The notes under the pieces were generated by a model. It searched no databases. It saw only the letters and a list, made by a program, of their open reading frames with translations, and was not told where the DNA came from. A program made the translations under genes and the position numbers. DNA of 17,071 nucleotides from Dehalococcoidales bacterium (GTDB taxonomy: Bacteria > Chloroflexota > Dehalococcoidia > Dehalococcoidales > Fen-1064). Positions 1-6,722 of the stretch are shown here, piece after piece. The stretch's first letter is position 1. Each line of letters opens with the position of its first letter. The stretch is from the NCBI GenBank assembly GCA_016929875.1, contig JAFGHZ010000122.1, positions 1-17,071 of the forward strand. The letters are read 5' to 3'.

Positions 1-10
1 AATATTACCG

Positions 11-87
11 GGTGGGATAGCTCAGTAGGTTAGAGCGAGAGATTCATAAACTCTAGGTCGTGGGTTCGATTCCCTCTCCCACCACCA
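11..87 (+). tRNA. tRNA with CAU anticodon (elongator Met or Ile2)
   Basis: The sequence folds as a cloverleaf. The acceptor arm GGTGGGA (11-17) pairs perfectly with TCCCACC (77-83), followed by discriminator A84 and a genomically encoded CCA (85-87). The D stem is GCTC/GAGC (20-23 and 33-36). The anticodon loop TTCATAA (43-49) gives CAU. The T loop is TTCGATT (65-71). It is not an initiator tRNA: base pair 1-72 is G-C and the anticodon stem lacks the GGG/CCC run. Met and lysidine-modified Ile2 cannot be told apart by eye. Two stem positions are mismatched: A42-A50 at the base of the anticodon loop and T61-T75 in the T stem. Confidence 0.9.
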
Positions 88-538
88 TTTTATTTTCTTT
101 ATATTCGCATAATTCTTTTAGTTTTGTATACTCCCCGCTTAGCTGCCTACGGATATTCTTCTTAAAAACAGGCCAGAGTACAATACTGATGAATTTCAGG
201 ATAGATTTGAACCGGATATCGGAATTCATTATCAGAAGCGTACGCTCTCCCATTTCCTGAAGATGCCACTCGACTTCCACCGAATTATATTTTCCAATCA
301 TGCGCATTGCCAGCACGGTATTCTCTCTGTAATCGGTAACTACCCCCTGCATTTCCGCGCTTTTCCCGTTTTCCTCGATTGTTTCACGGAAGGTCGTTCC
401 AATCCAGTCGGGAGTCTTTTCCAGTATCTCGGTTTTGGAGACGTTTGTCTGCCATTGCACGGCCCGCTCCGGCGTGCCGAGCCAGTACCACACCTTCTCG
501 GGCGTACAATTAAGGTCCATCGTGTACGTAAACTTCAT
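53..538 (-). CDS. SRPBCC-fold (polyketide cyclase/START-like) protein
   Basis: About 161 aa. The N-terminus MKFTYTMDLNCTPEKVW, the following GTPERAVQWQ and the alternating strands up to residue ~115 fit the SRPBCC/polyketide cyclase 2 fold, a hydrophobic ligand-binding cup. The ligand cannot be predicted. A hydrophobic helix (FISIVLWPVF) and a basic helix close the domain. The reading frame can be extended to 577, but I chose the ATG at 536-538 because GGGGAAG lies just upstream and the homology-like region begins there. The stop codon (53-55) lies inside the convergent tRNA gene, so the last ~11 residues (VVGEGIEPTT) are encoded by the antisense of the tRNA 3' half. It is a stand-alone gene, separated from the stomatin gene by ~160 nt. 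Family call is moderately sure; function unknown. Confidence 0.72.
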   Translation of the reverse strand: MKFTYTMDLNCTPEKVWYWLGTPERAVQWQTNVSKTEILEKTPDWIGTTFRETIEENGKSAEMQGVVTDYRENTVLAMRMIGKYNSVEVEWHLQEMGERTLLIMNSDIRFKSILKFISIVLWPVFKKNIRRQLSGEYTKLKELCEYKENKMVVGEGIEPTT

Positions 539-701
539 AACTTCCCCGGATGGTGAGTCGAGCCTACATTCTGCCACCCGTTTTTATCTTACAGATGAAC
601 AGTCTAACGGAGGACAAGGGACTATCAATTCTATTACAATTCGGCCGTGGAATTGCAGAACCTTGCGGTCGATAAAGGTAAAAAAGCGATTTTACAGGAT
701 T

Positions 702-1592
702 CTAGCTTTTTGGCTTTTCGCTTTTTCGGCCTTCACTCAACGCCTCTCCAAGTCCCAGGACGTTAATTAATTTCGATTGGTCGGATATAACAAGTTTCGA
801 ATTATTTTGTAAAGACGCCTGAGTGACCTCAAGTTGTTTTAATAACTGAGCATTTCCAACAAAAAATTCTTTAGCGGCAGTAGAGACATTCTCAATCGCC
901 TTGGCTTCGCCTTCGGCTCTCAATATTGCTGCCTGCTTATCGCCTTCAGCCACCAATATCGCATTCTGTTTATCTCCTTCTGCCTGGAGGATTTTCTTCT
1001 GGCGGTAGGCTTCGGCATCCAGAATAGTCGCTCGTTTTTCTCTCTCTGCTTTCATTTGCTTGCTCATGGCCTCGGTGATGTCCTTGGGCGGCAGTATTTC
1101 CTTGACCTCTACCCTGGTTACCTTTACGCCCCATTTGTCAGTGGCTTCATCGAGGGTTGTCCTCAGAGAGGAGTTGATACGTTCTCTCGAGCCCAGTGTT
1201 TCATCAAGGCTCATATCACCAACCAGGTTTCTTAAATTCGTTTGTGCCAGCTTGCTCACGGCAATATAGAAGTTGGCTACTTCATATCGAACAGCCTTAG
1301 CGTCCGTCACATAGTAATAGACTACGGCATCCACAGTTATACCAACATTGTCCTTGGTGATGACAGCTTGAGGCTCTATATCGAGGACGGTTTCACGCAT
1401 ATCTATTCTAGCTCTCAGTGCATCTACGAAAGGAACGAGAAACCTGAGGCCGGGGTCCAGGGTCTCTTTGTACCTGCCGAGTCTTTCTACGATGCCCTTT
1501 TGAGCTTGACGGATGATGATAATCGATTTAGCCAGGGTAACCAGGATAACCAGCGCTAAGATAATTAGAAAAGCAGTAAGTCCTACGTTCAT
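702..1592 (-). CDS. Stomatin/prohibitin (SPFH) family membrane protein
   Basis: 296 aa. An N-terminal membrane anchor (about residues 6-27) is followed by an SPFH/band 7 domain (~28-195) with family-typical text such as QKGIVERLGRYKETLDPGLRFLVPF and the EVKEILPP segment. A charged coiled coil (~180-240) contains repeated AEGDKQ-type units, then comes a short Ala-rich and polar tail. This is the bacterial stomatin/QmcA type, which oligomerises at the inner membrane and organises lipid microdomains or regulates membrane proteases. The gene starts within the last base of nfeD (TAATG arrangement). A strong site AAAGGAGTG lies inside the nfeD 3' end, so the two are translationally coupled. The NfeD-stomatin pairing is a classic partnership and supports the call. 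The order (nfeD first) gives one transcript reading leftward. Confidence 0.93.
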   Translation of the reverse strand: MNVGLTAFLIILALVILVTLAKSIIIIRQAQKGIVERLGRYKETLDPGLRFLVPFVDALRARIDMRETVLDIEPQAVITKDNVGITVDAVVYYYVTDAKAVRYEVANFYIAVSKLAQTNLRNLVGDMSLDETLGSRERINSSLRTTLDEATDKWGVKVTRVEVKEILPPKDITEAMSKQMKAEREKRATILDAEAYRQKKILQAEGDKQNAILVAEGDKQAAILRAEGEAKAIENVSTAAKEFFVGNAQLLKQLEVTQASLQNNSKLVISDQSKLINVLGLGEALSEGRKSEKPKS

Positions 1593-2062
1593 TATTTCAC
1601 TCCTTTATCCTTTTCGACATTCAGTGTAACGCCATTAATGGTAGTGACGACTATTATTTCACCTTTTTCGATATTTTCTTGCGATATTGCCCTCCACTCC
1701 TCATTACCTACCTTGACCAGTCCGCTAACCCCCGGAGCCATACTCTGTAAAACGACTCCTTTTTTACCAATAATAGTATCGATATTTGTTTTCTCTTTCC
1801 GCGTCGCTGTCCAACGGTGGACATACCTTCTTCCTAAGACTAAATAGGCGATGCAGATTGCCAGGGTGATAATTAGTGTCAGAATCCAAGAGTGGAACGG
1901 CCAGGTTATCAGCCCTCCGATGATGAATGCTGACCCGAGAAACACCATGTCGAGCCCAGTCGCTACGCCGACAACCAGTTCGAGCAGAATCATCAGAAGG
2001 CCTATACCGATAAATATTAACCATGCCCATAAATCAGGGAAGCCTGCAAGACTCTCTACCAT
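1592..2062 (-). CDS. NfeD family protein (short form)
   Basis: 156 aa. Three hydrophobic segments (roughly residues 13-34, 36-55 and 58-77) are followed by a soluble C-terminal domain (~90-155) with the pattern IIGKKGVVLQSMAPGVSGLVKVGNEEWRA, the OB-fold NfeD domain. It lacks the N-terminal ClpP-like serine protease domain of long NfeD proteins, so it is the NfeD1b-like short form that accompanies stomatins. Its likely role is as membrane partner of the adjacent SPFH protein. The ATG at 2060-2062 is preceded by AGGAGT at good spacing. The last base of its stop codon region is shared with the stomatin start codon. An extended -10 promoter candidate lies about 75 nt upstream. Confidence 0.9.
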   Translation of the reverse strand: MVESLAGFPDLWAWLIFIGIGLLMILLELVVGVATGLDMVFLGSAFIIGGLITWPFHSWILTLIITLAICIAYLVLGRRYVHRWTATRKEKTNIDTIIGKKGVVLQSMAPGVSGLVKVGNEEWRAISQENIEKGEIIVVTTINGVTLNVEKDKGVK

Positions 2063-2134
2063 GATATTACTCCTGTCTTAATCTTATAAACGGATGGAGC
2101 TGATTTAAGTATCCTCGGTGGTGATTCTAGCAGC

Positions 2135-2143
2135 ATTATACCA
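2135..2143 (-). promoter_or_regulatory. Candidate extended -10 promoter of nfeD-stomatin operon
   Basis: On the minus strand the sequence reads TGGTATAAT, an extended -10 (TG-N-TATAAT). No good -35 box stands 16-18 nt upstream, which is common for extended -10 promoters. It would give a leader of roughly 65 nt before the nfeD ATG. Sequence match only. Confidence 0.5.
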
Positions 2144-2257
2144 CACAATCACATCGACTTATAACAGATATAAACAAATTGTTCGGTAGAAAATTGTCAA
2201 CTGTAAACAGAGCAGGGACTTTTTGATTAGATGTACGCAGCTTTTTCTGGAGAACAA

Positions 2258-3085
2258 TCAATTCGTGTCTTTGATTACGGCGGAAGGTTCTGCGGTAAAA
2301 GGATTTGTTCTCAGTGCCAGGGAGAATAGGAACGGGTAGTTGGTCTTGAGGTGCCGCAGGTACTGCAGCCATTGCTTTACAACGGCGCTGTAAATGCGAT
2401 TGCAATCACTGATTATATGGTTGATATCCGCTTTGGGCAAATTAGACAGTTTATCACGGGCGAGCAATTCATCGCGCAAATGCACTATTGCCCACAGCAG
2501 TTCGGTAAACGACTCGTGTTCCAGAAGCTGTTCGTTTTCCAGTTGACGGAGCAAAATTTCCCCTTTGCTCTTCAAGAAATCGCGTAATGTCTGCATTTCA
2601 GCCGGACCCACGGTGATTTTATATTCGTATTTTTGTAATCTGGTATTCAATCTTTTGAAATCACTGTCCGTCCAGTTTGTGTTGACTACACACTCCCGGC
2701 ATAAACTTTCGACATTGGCGTCGTATTTAACCAGTAACTTCATCAATTCGAACCCTATTTCGGAGAAGAAGACCCCGATTATCATATTGAGGCGCTGCCT
2801 GCGGATTCTTTCCTGCCCTCTGCTTATGAACAGGCGGGTCAGGTTGGTTACGATAGTGAGAAAAGTCCCGATGCCGATAAAGATGACGATTATGGTGAAT
2901 ATTTTACCGCCCACTGTTATGGGGTGGATGTCGCCGTAGCCGACCGTGGCAACCGTGACGATAGTGAAGTAGAGGGCATTCAGGAATGATAATTTTTCCA
3001 GTAGTATGAAACCGATAGTGCCGATTAACAGCACCAATACCGGAAGCACCAATATGACGGGGAGTTTTTTCAGAAAATTATTCAT
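2258..3085 (-). CDS. Two-TM potassium channel with C-terminal cytosolic domain of unknown type
   Basis: 275 aa. TM1 (~8-29), pore helix, selectivity filter TVATVGYGDIHP (TVGYGD at 47-52) and TM2 (~61-83) form a KcsA/MthK-like K+ channel module. The ~190 residues after TM2 are soluble, rich in Leu, Arg and Glu, and have no Rossmann GxGxxG motif, so this is not a standard RCK/TrkA-N gating domain. I do not recognise the domain. The first part (FFSEIGFELMKLLVKYDANVESLCRECVVN) includes two cysteines; the later part looks all-helical. The ATG at 3083-3085 has AGGTGAG upstream. It lies 30 nt downstream of the alcohol dehydrogenase stop on the same strand, so co-transcription is plausible. The channel call is firm; the gating signal is unknown. 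Confidence 0.85.
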   Translation of the reverse strand: MNNFLKKLPVILVLPVLVLLIGTIGFILLEKLSFLNALYFTIVTVATVGYGDIHPITVGGKIFTIIVIFIGIGTFLTIVTNLTRLFISRGQERIRRQRLNMIIGVFFSEIGFELMKLLVKYDANVESLCRECVVNTNWTDSDFKRLNTRLQKYEYKITVGPAEMQTLRDFLKSKGEILLRQLENEQLLEHESFTELLWAIVHLRDELLARDKLSNLPKADINHIISDCNRIYSAVVKQWLQYLRHLKTNYPFLFSLALRTNPFTAEPSAVIKDTN

Positions 3086-3115
3086 CGCTGAAACTCACCT
3101 AAATAATATCATATC

Positions 3116-4285
3116 CTATGCCGCAAGCCGATATATCGCGGTTACTTCCTCCGGTCCCAGCTTCACGAAACTGCCGAGTTTTTTGTTTTCGGTGACGCCC
3201 AGTTTTTTAACCAGGGTCGGGATGTCTTTTTCTTTGGCTCCGAGTTCCTTGAATTTGGATGGCATACCGATGGATTTCAGGAAGTTGCGGAACCGTTCGA
3301 TGCCCTCGAGCGCCGTGACTTCAGGGTCCGCGAAGTTCATATCGCAGTCCCAGACACGGACGGCAAATTGAGCGAAGCGGTTGACGTCATGTTTCATCAC
3401 GAATTTCATCCAGGCGGGGACGATAACCGCCAGCCCCGCGCCGTGTGCTACGTCGTAAAGGCCGGAAAGTTCGTGCTCGATACGATGACTGCTCCAGTCC
3501 TGTTTGCGGTCGGCGCCACAGATGTCGTTATGGGCAATCATACCTGCCCACATAATATTGGCGCGTGCCTGGTAGTCCCTCAGGTTTTTGATGACCTTCG
3601 GCGATTCGGTAATCATTGCCTTCAAGATTCCCTCGCAAAGTCGGTCCGTGGTCTCGACATCTTTCGTATTGGTGAAGTACCGCTCGCAGACGTGTGCCAT
3701 AATATCGGTGATGCCGCAGGCGGTCTGATAAGAGTCCAGGGTGCAGGTGAACTCCGGGTTCATGATTGAAAAGACCGGTCTGAGCCCCTCGCCCTCGGCG
3801 GCCCGTTTGCGCATACCGTCCTCATTGGTAATGACCGAATGGGGAGAGCCTTCGCTGCCGGCAGCCGCAATTGTCAGGACGGTGGCGACAGGTAACGCCT
3901 TAACGACCTCCTTGCCGGAGTAATAGTCCCAGAAGTCTCCGTCGTAAATTGCTCCCGCCGCAATGGCTTTCGCGGAGTCGATAACACTACCGCCGCCGAC
4001 TGCCAGGATGAAATCGACCTTTTTCTTTTTACACAGCTTGATGCCCTCGTAAACCAGTCCGCTTCTCGGGTTCGGTTTGACGCCGCCCAGTTCGATGAAG
4101 GGGATTTTCGCTTCATCGAGGGAAGCAACGACTGCGTCGAAAATGCCGTTTCTTTTGACGGACCCGCCGCCGTAGTGGAGCAGGACTTTCGAGCCGCCGA
4201 AGCGCTTGACCAGTTTTCCCGTCAGCTTCTCACTACCTTTTCCGAAAGCGAAATAAGTCGGCGCATAAAATGTGAAATTATCCAT
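3116..4285 (-). CDS. Iron-containing (group III) alcohol dehydrogenase, YqhD/BdhA type
   Basis: 389 aa, the normal length for the family. An N-terminal Rossmann-like NAD(P)-binding domain contains the GGGS motif (97-100). The metal-binding helical domain carries Asp194 and His198 (GITDIMAHVCE), His267 (SSHRIEHELSG) and His281 (YDVAHGAG). These are the same positions as the metal ligands of E. coli YqhD. YqhD and BdhA enzymes reduce aldehydes (butyraldehyde, methylglyoxal, lipid-derived aldehydes) with NADPH; the physiological substrate here cannot be told. The start ATG (4283-4285) follows AGGGAGGG at good spacing. It is the first gene of a likely two-gene unit with the K+ channel. It acts in the cytosol. 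Alternatives within the family (1,3-propanediol or lactaldehyde dehydrogenases) fit less well because of the YqhD-like HRIEHELSG segment. Confidence 0.93.
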   Translation of the reverse strand: MDNFTFYAPTYFAFGKGSEKLTGKLVKRFGGSKVLLHYGGGSVKRNGIFDAVVASLDEAKIPFIELGGVKPNPRSGLVYEGIKLCKKKKVDFILAVGGGSVIDSAKAIAAGAIYDGDFWDYYSGKEVVKALPVATVLTIAAAGSEGSPHSVITNEDGMRKRAAEGEGLRPVFSIMNPEFTCTLDSYQTACGITDIMAHVCERYFTNTKDVETTDRLCEGILKAMITESPKVIKNLRDYQARANIMWAGMIAHNDICGADRKQDWSSHRIEHELSGLYDVAHGAGLAVIVPAWMKFVMKHDVNRFAQFAVRVWDCDMNFADPEVTALEGIERFRNFLKSIGMPSKFKELGAKEKDIPTLVKKLGVTENKKLGSFVKLGPEEVTAIYRLAA

Positions 4286-4322
4286 AGTGGCCCTCCCTTT
4301 CGTTTACAAAAAGCCCACTAAC

Positions 4323-4351
4323 ATTATACTTGGGTCGCGGGTTTTTGTCTC
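4323..4351 (-). promoter_or_regulatory. Candidate sigma-70 type promoter of the alcohol dehydrogenase gene
   Basis: Minus strand: -10 TATAAT (4323-4328) with -35 GAGACA (4346-4351) at 17-nt spacing, or TTGAGA two bases further upstream at 19 nt. The leader would be about 30 nt, and includes the AGGGAGGG ribosome site. Sequence match only. Confidence 0.5.
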
Positions 4352-4429
4352 AATCCTTTGCTAAGGTATTACTTACGTTTGGTTGAAATTTATCGTATTC
4401 CATAGGCTATTTTACACAACCCTGTCGAC

Positions 4430-4616
4430 TGCGCTCAGGACAAGCGACCCACCTCCGTTAGTCCACCTGCGGCGGACGAAGGACAGGCCTGTGTCCCCGC
4501 CCTATCAGGGCGGGGAGTAATCACGAGAGAGAGGGCATTTGCCCTCCCTCTTCTGGAGCTTCTACTCTGTCCCATCGGGTCTTGTGATTACCAAACGAGG
4601 AACACCAAAAAGACGG
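4430..4616. repeat. Intergenic repeat family, copy A
   Basis: First of three related intergenic copies (B at 5197-5434, C at 7352-7550). Shared blocks in order: CGACCCACC, a TGCGGCGGAC palindrome (A and B only), a GC-rich hairpin (CCCCGCCCT 4495-4503 with AGGGCGGGG 4507-4515), CACGAGAG plus GAGGGC, CTTCTGGAGCTTCTAC, CCCA-TCGG, and an A-rich end starting CCAAAC. A second hairpin GAGGGC/GCCCTC (4531-4546) follows the first. A 9-bp direct repeat CTTTGCTAA occurs at 4356-4364 and 4623-4631, flanking the copy. The gene-free stretch 4286-4684 holds this element, the upstream dehydrogenase promoter and the DUF2680 ribosome site; I see no gene in it. Confidence 0.75.
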
Positions 4617-4684
4617 AAGAAACTTTGCTAATAATCCCTTAATAATTGCCTGTTAGTATGGTTGTTAGAGGAGGTGAAGTACAG

Positions 4685-5083
4685 ATGGCCCGTAAAAAGA
4701 AATTTATTATTGCCGGCGTCGTGATGGCGACGCTGGCAGTCCTCGGGACTATCGGTGGTGTTGCTCTGGCAGACGACTCTACCGATGCCAATCCTGCCAG
4801 TACATTCGTCGCTAAGGTCGCTTCGATTCTGGGGATAGAACAATCCACAGTACAGGCGGCATTCGACCAGGCGCAGGAAGAAATGCGGTCCGAAGCACTC
4901 GACAACTGGCTGGCACAGATGGTAACCGACGGTAAAATTACACAGGAACAAGCCGATGCTTATAAGGCGTGGATAGATGCCAAACCGTCAGGGTTCGAGG
5001 GATTGGGTATGGGTTTCGGCGGTGGAATGAGGGGCGGTCGCGGTGGTTTCATGTGCCCGCCTGCCGTTGCAGATACCGATTAA
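4685..5083 (+). CDS. Exported DUF2680-type small protein
   Basis: 132 aa from the ATG at 4685, chosen because GAGGAGGTGA (4668-4677) sits just upstream; the in-frame ATG at 4646 has no such site. Residues 1-29 are a signal peptide: basic MARKKK, hydrophobic core, and VALA before DD, with cleavage expected after Ala29. Residues ~40-100 (SILGIEQSTVQAAFDQAQEEM, then ALDNWLAQMVTDGKITQEQADAY and a W) match the helical DUF2680 pattern of paired short helices with the GKITQEQAD signature. The tail (~103-125) is rich in Gly and Arg and ends with one Cys. No enzyme motif is visible; the role is unknown, probably secreted or cell-surface. Single-gene unit with its own strong terminator, flanked by two copies of the intergenic repeat. 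Confidence 0.82.
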   Translation: MARKKKFIIAGVVMATLAVLGTIGGVALADDSTDANPASTFVAKVASILGIEQSTVQAAFDQAQEEMRSEALDNWLAQMVTDGKITQEQADAYKAWIDAKPSGFEGLGMGFGGGMRGGRGGFMCPPAVADTD

Positions 5084-5115
5084 ATCGGCAATACCTGTCC
5101 GATAAATAACCCCGC

Positions 5116-5152
5116 AAAGAAGGAGGAGAACACTCTCCTCCTTCTTTGTTTT
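5116..5152 (+). terminator. Strong intrinsic terminator after the DUF2680 gene
   Basis: A perfect 14-bp stem, AAAGAAGGAGGAGA (5116-5129) with its complement (5134-5147), around an ACAC tetraloop. It is followed by GTTTT. It lies 33 nt after the stop codon. Confidence 0.88.
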
Positions 5153-5196
5153 ACATTTGATTGAAGCTCATCATAATTTTAGGGTTTTATCACACA

Positions 5197-5434
5197 GCGA
5201 CCCACCTCCGTTAGCCCGCCTGCGGCGGACTAAGGACAGGCCTTTGTCCCCGCCCTACTAGGGCGGGGACAATTTTTAGTGCCAAGAGGGGCTCAACGCC
5301 CCTCTAAAACTCCCTCTAGAAACCACGGGATGTCGCCATTCAACCGCCTACGGCGGATTCGGAATAAGCTTCTAGAGCTTCTATCCAGTTCCATCGGATT
5401 CAATAGTTCCCAAACAAGAAACAACTAAAACCGA
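5197..5434. repeat. Intergenic repeat family, copy B
   Basis: Longest copy of the family seen at 4430-4616. It has the near-identical block GCGACCCACCTCCGTTAG, the GCGGCGGAC palindrome, and a perfect 13-bp hairpin TGTCCCCGCCCTA (5245-5257) / TAGGGCGGGGACA (5259-5271) with one central base. It contains extra inserted sequence, including hairpin AGAGGGGC/GCCCCTCT around 5286-5306 and CCGCCTACGGCGG around 5343-5356. It ends with the shared CTTCTAGAGCTTCTA, TCCATCGGAT and CCCAAACAAGAAACAA blocks. A 13-nt direct repeat CCTTCTTTGTTTT flanks it (5140-5152 and 5442-5454). The gene-free stretch 5084-5516 contains the DUF2680 terminator, this repeat and the dUTPase promoter; no gene is seen. Confidence 0.75.
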
Positions 5435-5457
5435 GTAGTCACCTTCTTTGTTTTGCA

Positions 5458-5487
5458 TTGACTTTGCGCTTATGCGGAGCTTATAAT
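5458..5487 (+). promoter_or_regulatory. Sigma-70 type promoter of the dUTPase gene
   Basis: -35 TTGACT (5458-5463), an 18-nt spacer and a perfect -10 TATAAT (5482-5487). Transcription would start near 5494, giving a leader of about 20 nt before the ATG at 5517. One of the best promoter matches in the window. Confidence 0.75.
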
Positions 5488-5516
5488 TTGTTGATTCCAC
5501 ATCGATGAGAGGTCTT

Positions 5517-6032
5517 ATGAACGGCGTTCTTTCCCGTGAAGATATTCGAAAACTTCTGAAACAAAAACCCCCATTGGTCGAGAACTATATCGACCTCGAA
5601 CAGCAGTTACAGCCGAGCGGTTTCGATATCACCGTGCGCGATATCGCGATGTTCCAGACTCCCGGGCAAATCGGAGTCGATAACGCTCAGAGGCAGTTGC
5701 CGGAACTGGCGCCGTTGATGTTCGACGGTCTGGGTTTCGTGGAACTTATCCCCGGCAGTTATATCATCACCTATAATGAAATCGTGCACATTCCGACAAA
5801 CCTGATGGCGCTGGCAAGACCCAGGTCGAGCCTGCTCAGATGCGGAGTAAGTGTCGGCACGGCTGTCTGGGATGCCGGCTATTCCGGGCGTTCTCAGTCG
5901 TTGCTCGTGGTATATAACCAGAGGGGCTTTCGCCTGCAGAAAGACGCACGTGTGGCGCAACTGGTCTTTTTTTCTCTGACATCGGACACCGAAGGCTATT
6001 CCGGAAAGTACCAGAACGAGAATATCCATTAA
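5517..6032 (+). CDS. Dcd/Dut family protein, likely dUTP diphosphatase
   Basis: 171 aa from the ATG at 5517, preceded by GAGAGGT; an in-frame ATG at 5505 is possible but has no ribosome site. The fold signature is the trimeric dCTP deaminase/dUTPase family: PSGFDITVRDI, RPRSSLLRCGVSVGTAVWDAGYSGRSQSLLVVYN, and the C-terminal VAQLVFF. The AVWDAGYxG form is that of archaeal and Chloroflexota dUTPases. At the place where dCTP deaminases have the catalytic Glu of the LEFYN segment, this protein has Val (LLVVYN), so deamination is unlikely and dUTP hydrolysis to dUMP plus diphosphate is the better call. It would limit uracil in DNA and supply dUMP. It converges on the dCMP deaminase gene, which also makes dUMP. 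The alternative, a dCTP deaminase, is less likely. Confidence 0.8.
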   Translation: MNGVLSREDIRKLLKQKPPLVENYIDLEQQLQPSGFDITVRDIAMFQTPGQIGVDNAQRQLPELAPLMFDGLGFVELIPGSYIITYNEIVHIPTNLMALARPRSSLLRCGVSVGTAVWDAGYSGRSQSLLVVYNQRGFRLQKDARVAQLVFFSLTSDTEGYSGKYQNENIH

Positions 6033-6033
6033 C

Positions 6034-6233
6034 TGTCGTTGCGAGTCCCGATTTAATCGGGACGTGGCAATCTAAGACTTTTCGCTAGAATCATCTCATT
6101 GTAATGAAAAATGTTCTACGCAAGGACTCTTTAAAATCACTTCTTAGATTATCTACTATCGCTTGAGATTGCTTCGTCGTCCCAATAAACTTTGCTGAAT
6201 GAAGATATGGAGTTGGGACTCCTCGCAAAGACA
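6034..6233. repeat. Inverted-repeat (MITE/REP-like) element between convergent genes
   Basis: The left arm starts TGTCGTTGCGAGTCCCGAT (from 6034), has a perfect palindrome TCCCGATT-T-AATCGGGA (6046-6062) and ends GTGGCAATCTAAG. The right arm (6166-6233), read on the minus strand, starts TGTCTTTGCGAGGAGTCCCA and ends GACGAAGCAATCTC. The two arms are inverted copies around ~90 bp of AT-rich DNA with no ORF. A solo arm of the same family is at 9139-9184. The element fills the gap between the dUTPase stop and the dCMP deaminase stop, and may act as a transcript end for both. Confidence 0.8.
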
Positions 6234-6239
6234 GCCCCA

Positions 6240-6722
6240 CTATTCCAGAAACGTAATTTCCGCCGGAGGCTTTTTGAGGATATCTACCTGTATGCCGGCT
6301 TCTTTGAAGAGCTCTTTGAAAGAGTCGTCGCTGTATTTACCGAAGCTGACAAACCGCTTGATTTTCGCGTTTACCAGCATCTTGGCGCAGAGAATACAGG
6401 GCGTATGCGTGCAGTAAATCGTGCTGCCTTCCAGGCTGATGCCGTGGAGGGCCGCCTGGATGATGACATTCTGCTCGGCGTGGATTGCGCGGCATATTTC
6501 GTGGCGGGTACCGGAAGGGATATTGTTCTCATCACGCAGACATCCCAGCTCCAGGCAGTCTTTGAGGCCCGCCGCCGCGCCGTTATAGCCGGTGGTGAGG
6601 ATATGCTTGTCTTTGACTGCCACGGCGCCTATATGGTGCCGCAGACAGGTACTACGCTCTGATACTACCGAAGCGATTTTCAAGAAATATTCATCCGAAC
6701 TCGGTCGAACAGCTTTCTTCAT
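6240..6722 (-). CDS. comEB: dCMP deaminase (ComEB-like)
   Basis: 160 aa, full length. Zinc-dependent cytidine/deoxycytidylate deaminase fold. Catalytic motif His81-Ala-Glu83 (HAEQN) and zinc ligands Cys109 and Cys112 in TPCILC. A second cysteine/histidine set (Cys56, Cys61, His74, Cys77) corresponds to the extra zinc site of the T4 and ComEB type dCMP deaminases. Reaction: dCMP to dUMP plus ammonia, feeding thymidylate synthase. The ATG at 6720-6722 overlaps the stop of the upstream kinase-like gene in ATGA; GAGGTT lies just ahead. With the convergent dUTPase gene this makes a small dUMP-supply neighbourhood. Cytosolic. The symbol follows the Bacillus naming; activity on dCMP rather than dCTP is inferred from the family. 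Confidence 0.92.
   Translation of the reverse strand: MKKAVRPSSDEYFLKIASVVSERSTCLRHHIGAVAVKDKHILTTGYNGAAAGLKDCLELGCLRDENNIPSGTRHEICRAIHAEQNVIIQAALHGISLEGSTIYCTHTPCILCAKMLVNAKIKRFVSFGKYSDDSFKELFKEAGIQVDILKKPPAEITFLE

Noticed and set aside
4495..4515. GC hairpin of copy A as a terminator
   Set aside because: No T-run on either strand, and it recurs as part of a longer repeat unit.
5517..6032. dCTP deaminase (dcd)
   Set aside because: The Glu of the deaminase LEFYN segment is Val here, and the AVWDAGYSG form fits dUTPases of the same fold.
6046..6062. Palindrome TCCCGATT-T-AATCGGGA as a dedicated dUTPase terminator
   Set aside because: No T-run follows; it is part of the left arm of the inverted-repeat element. 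It might still slow polymerase.
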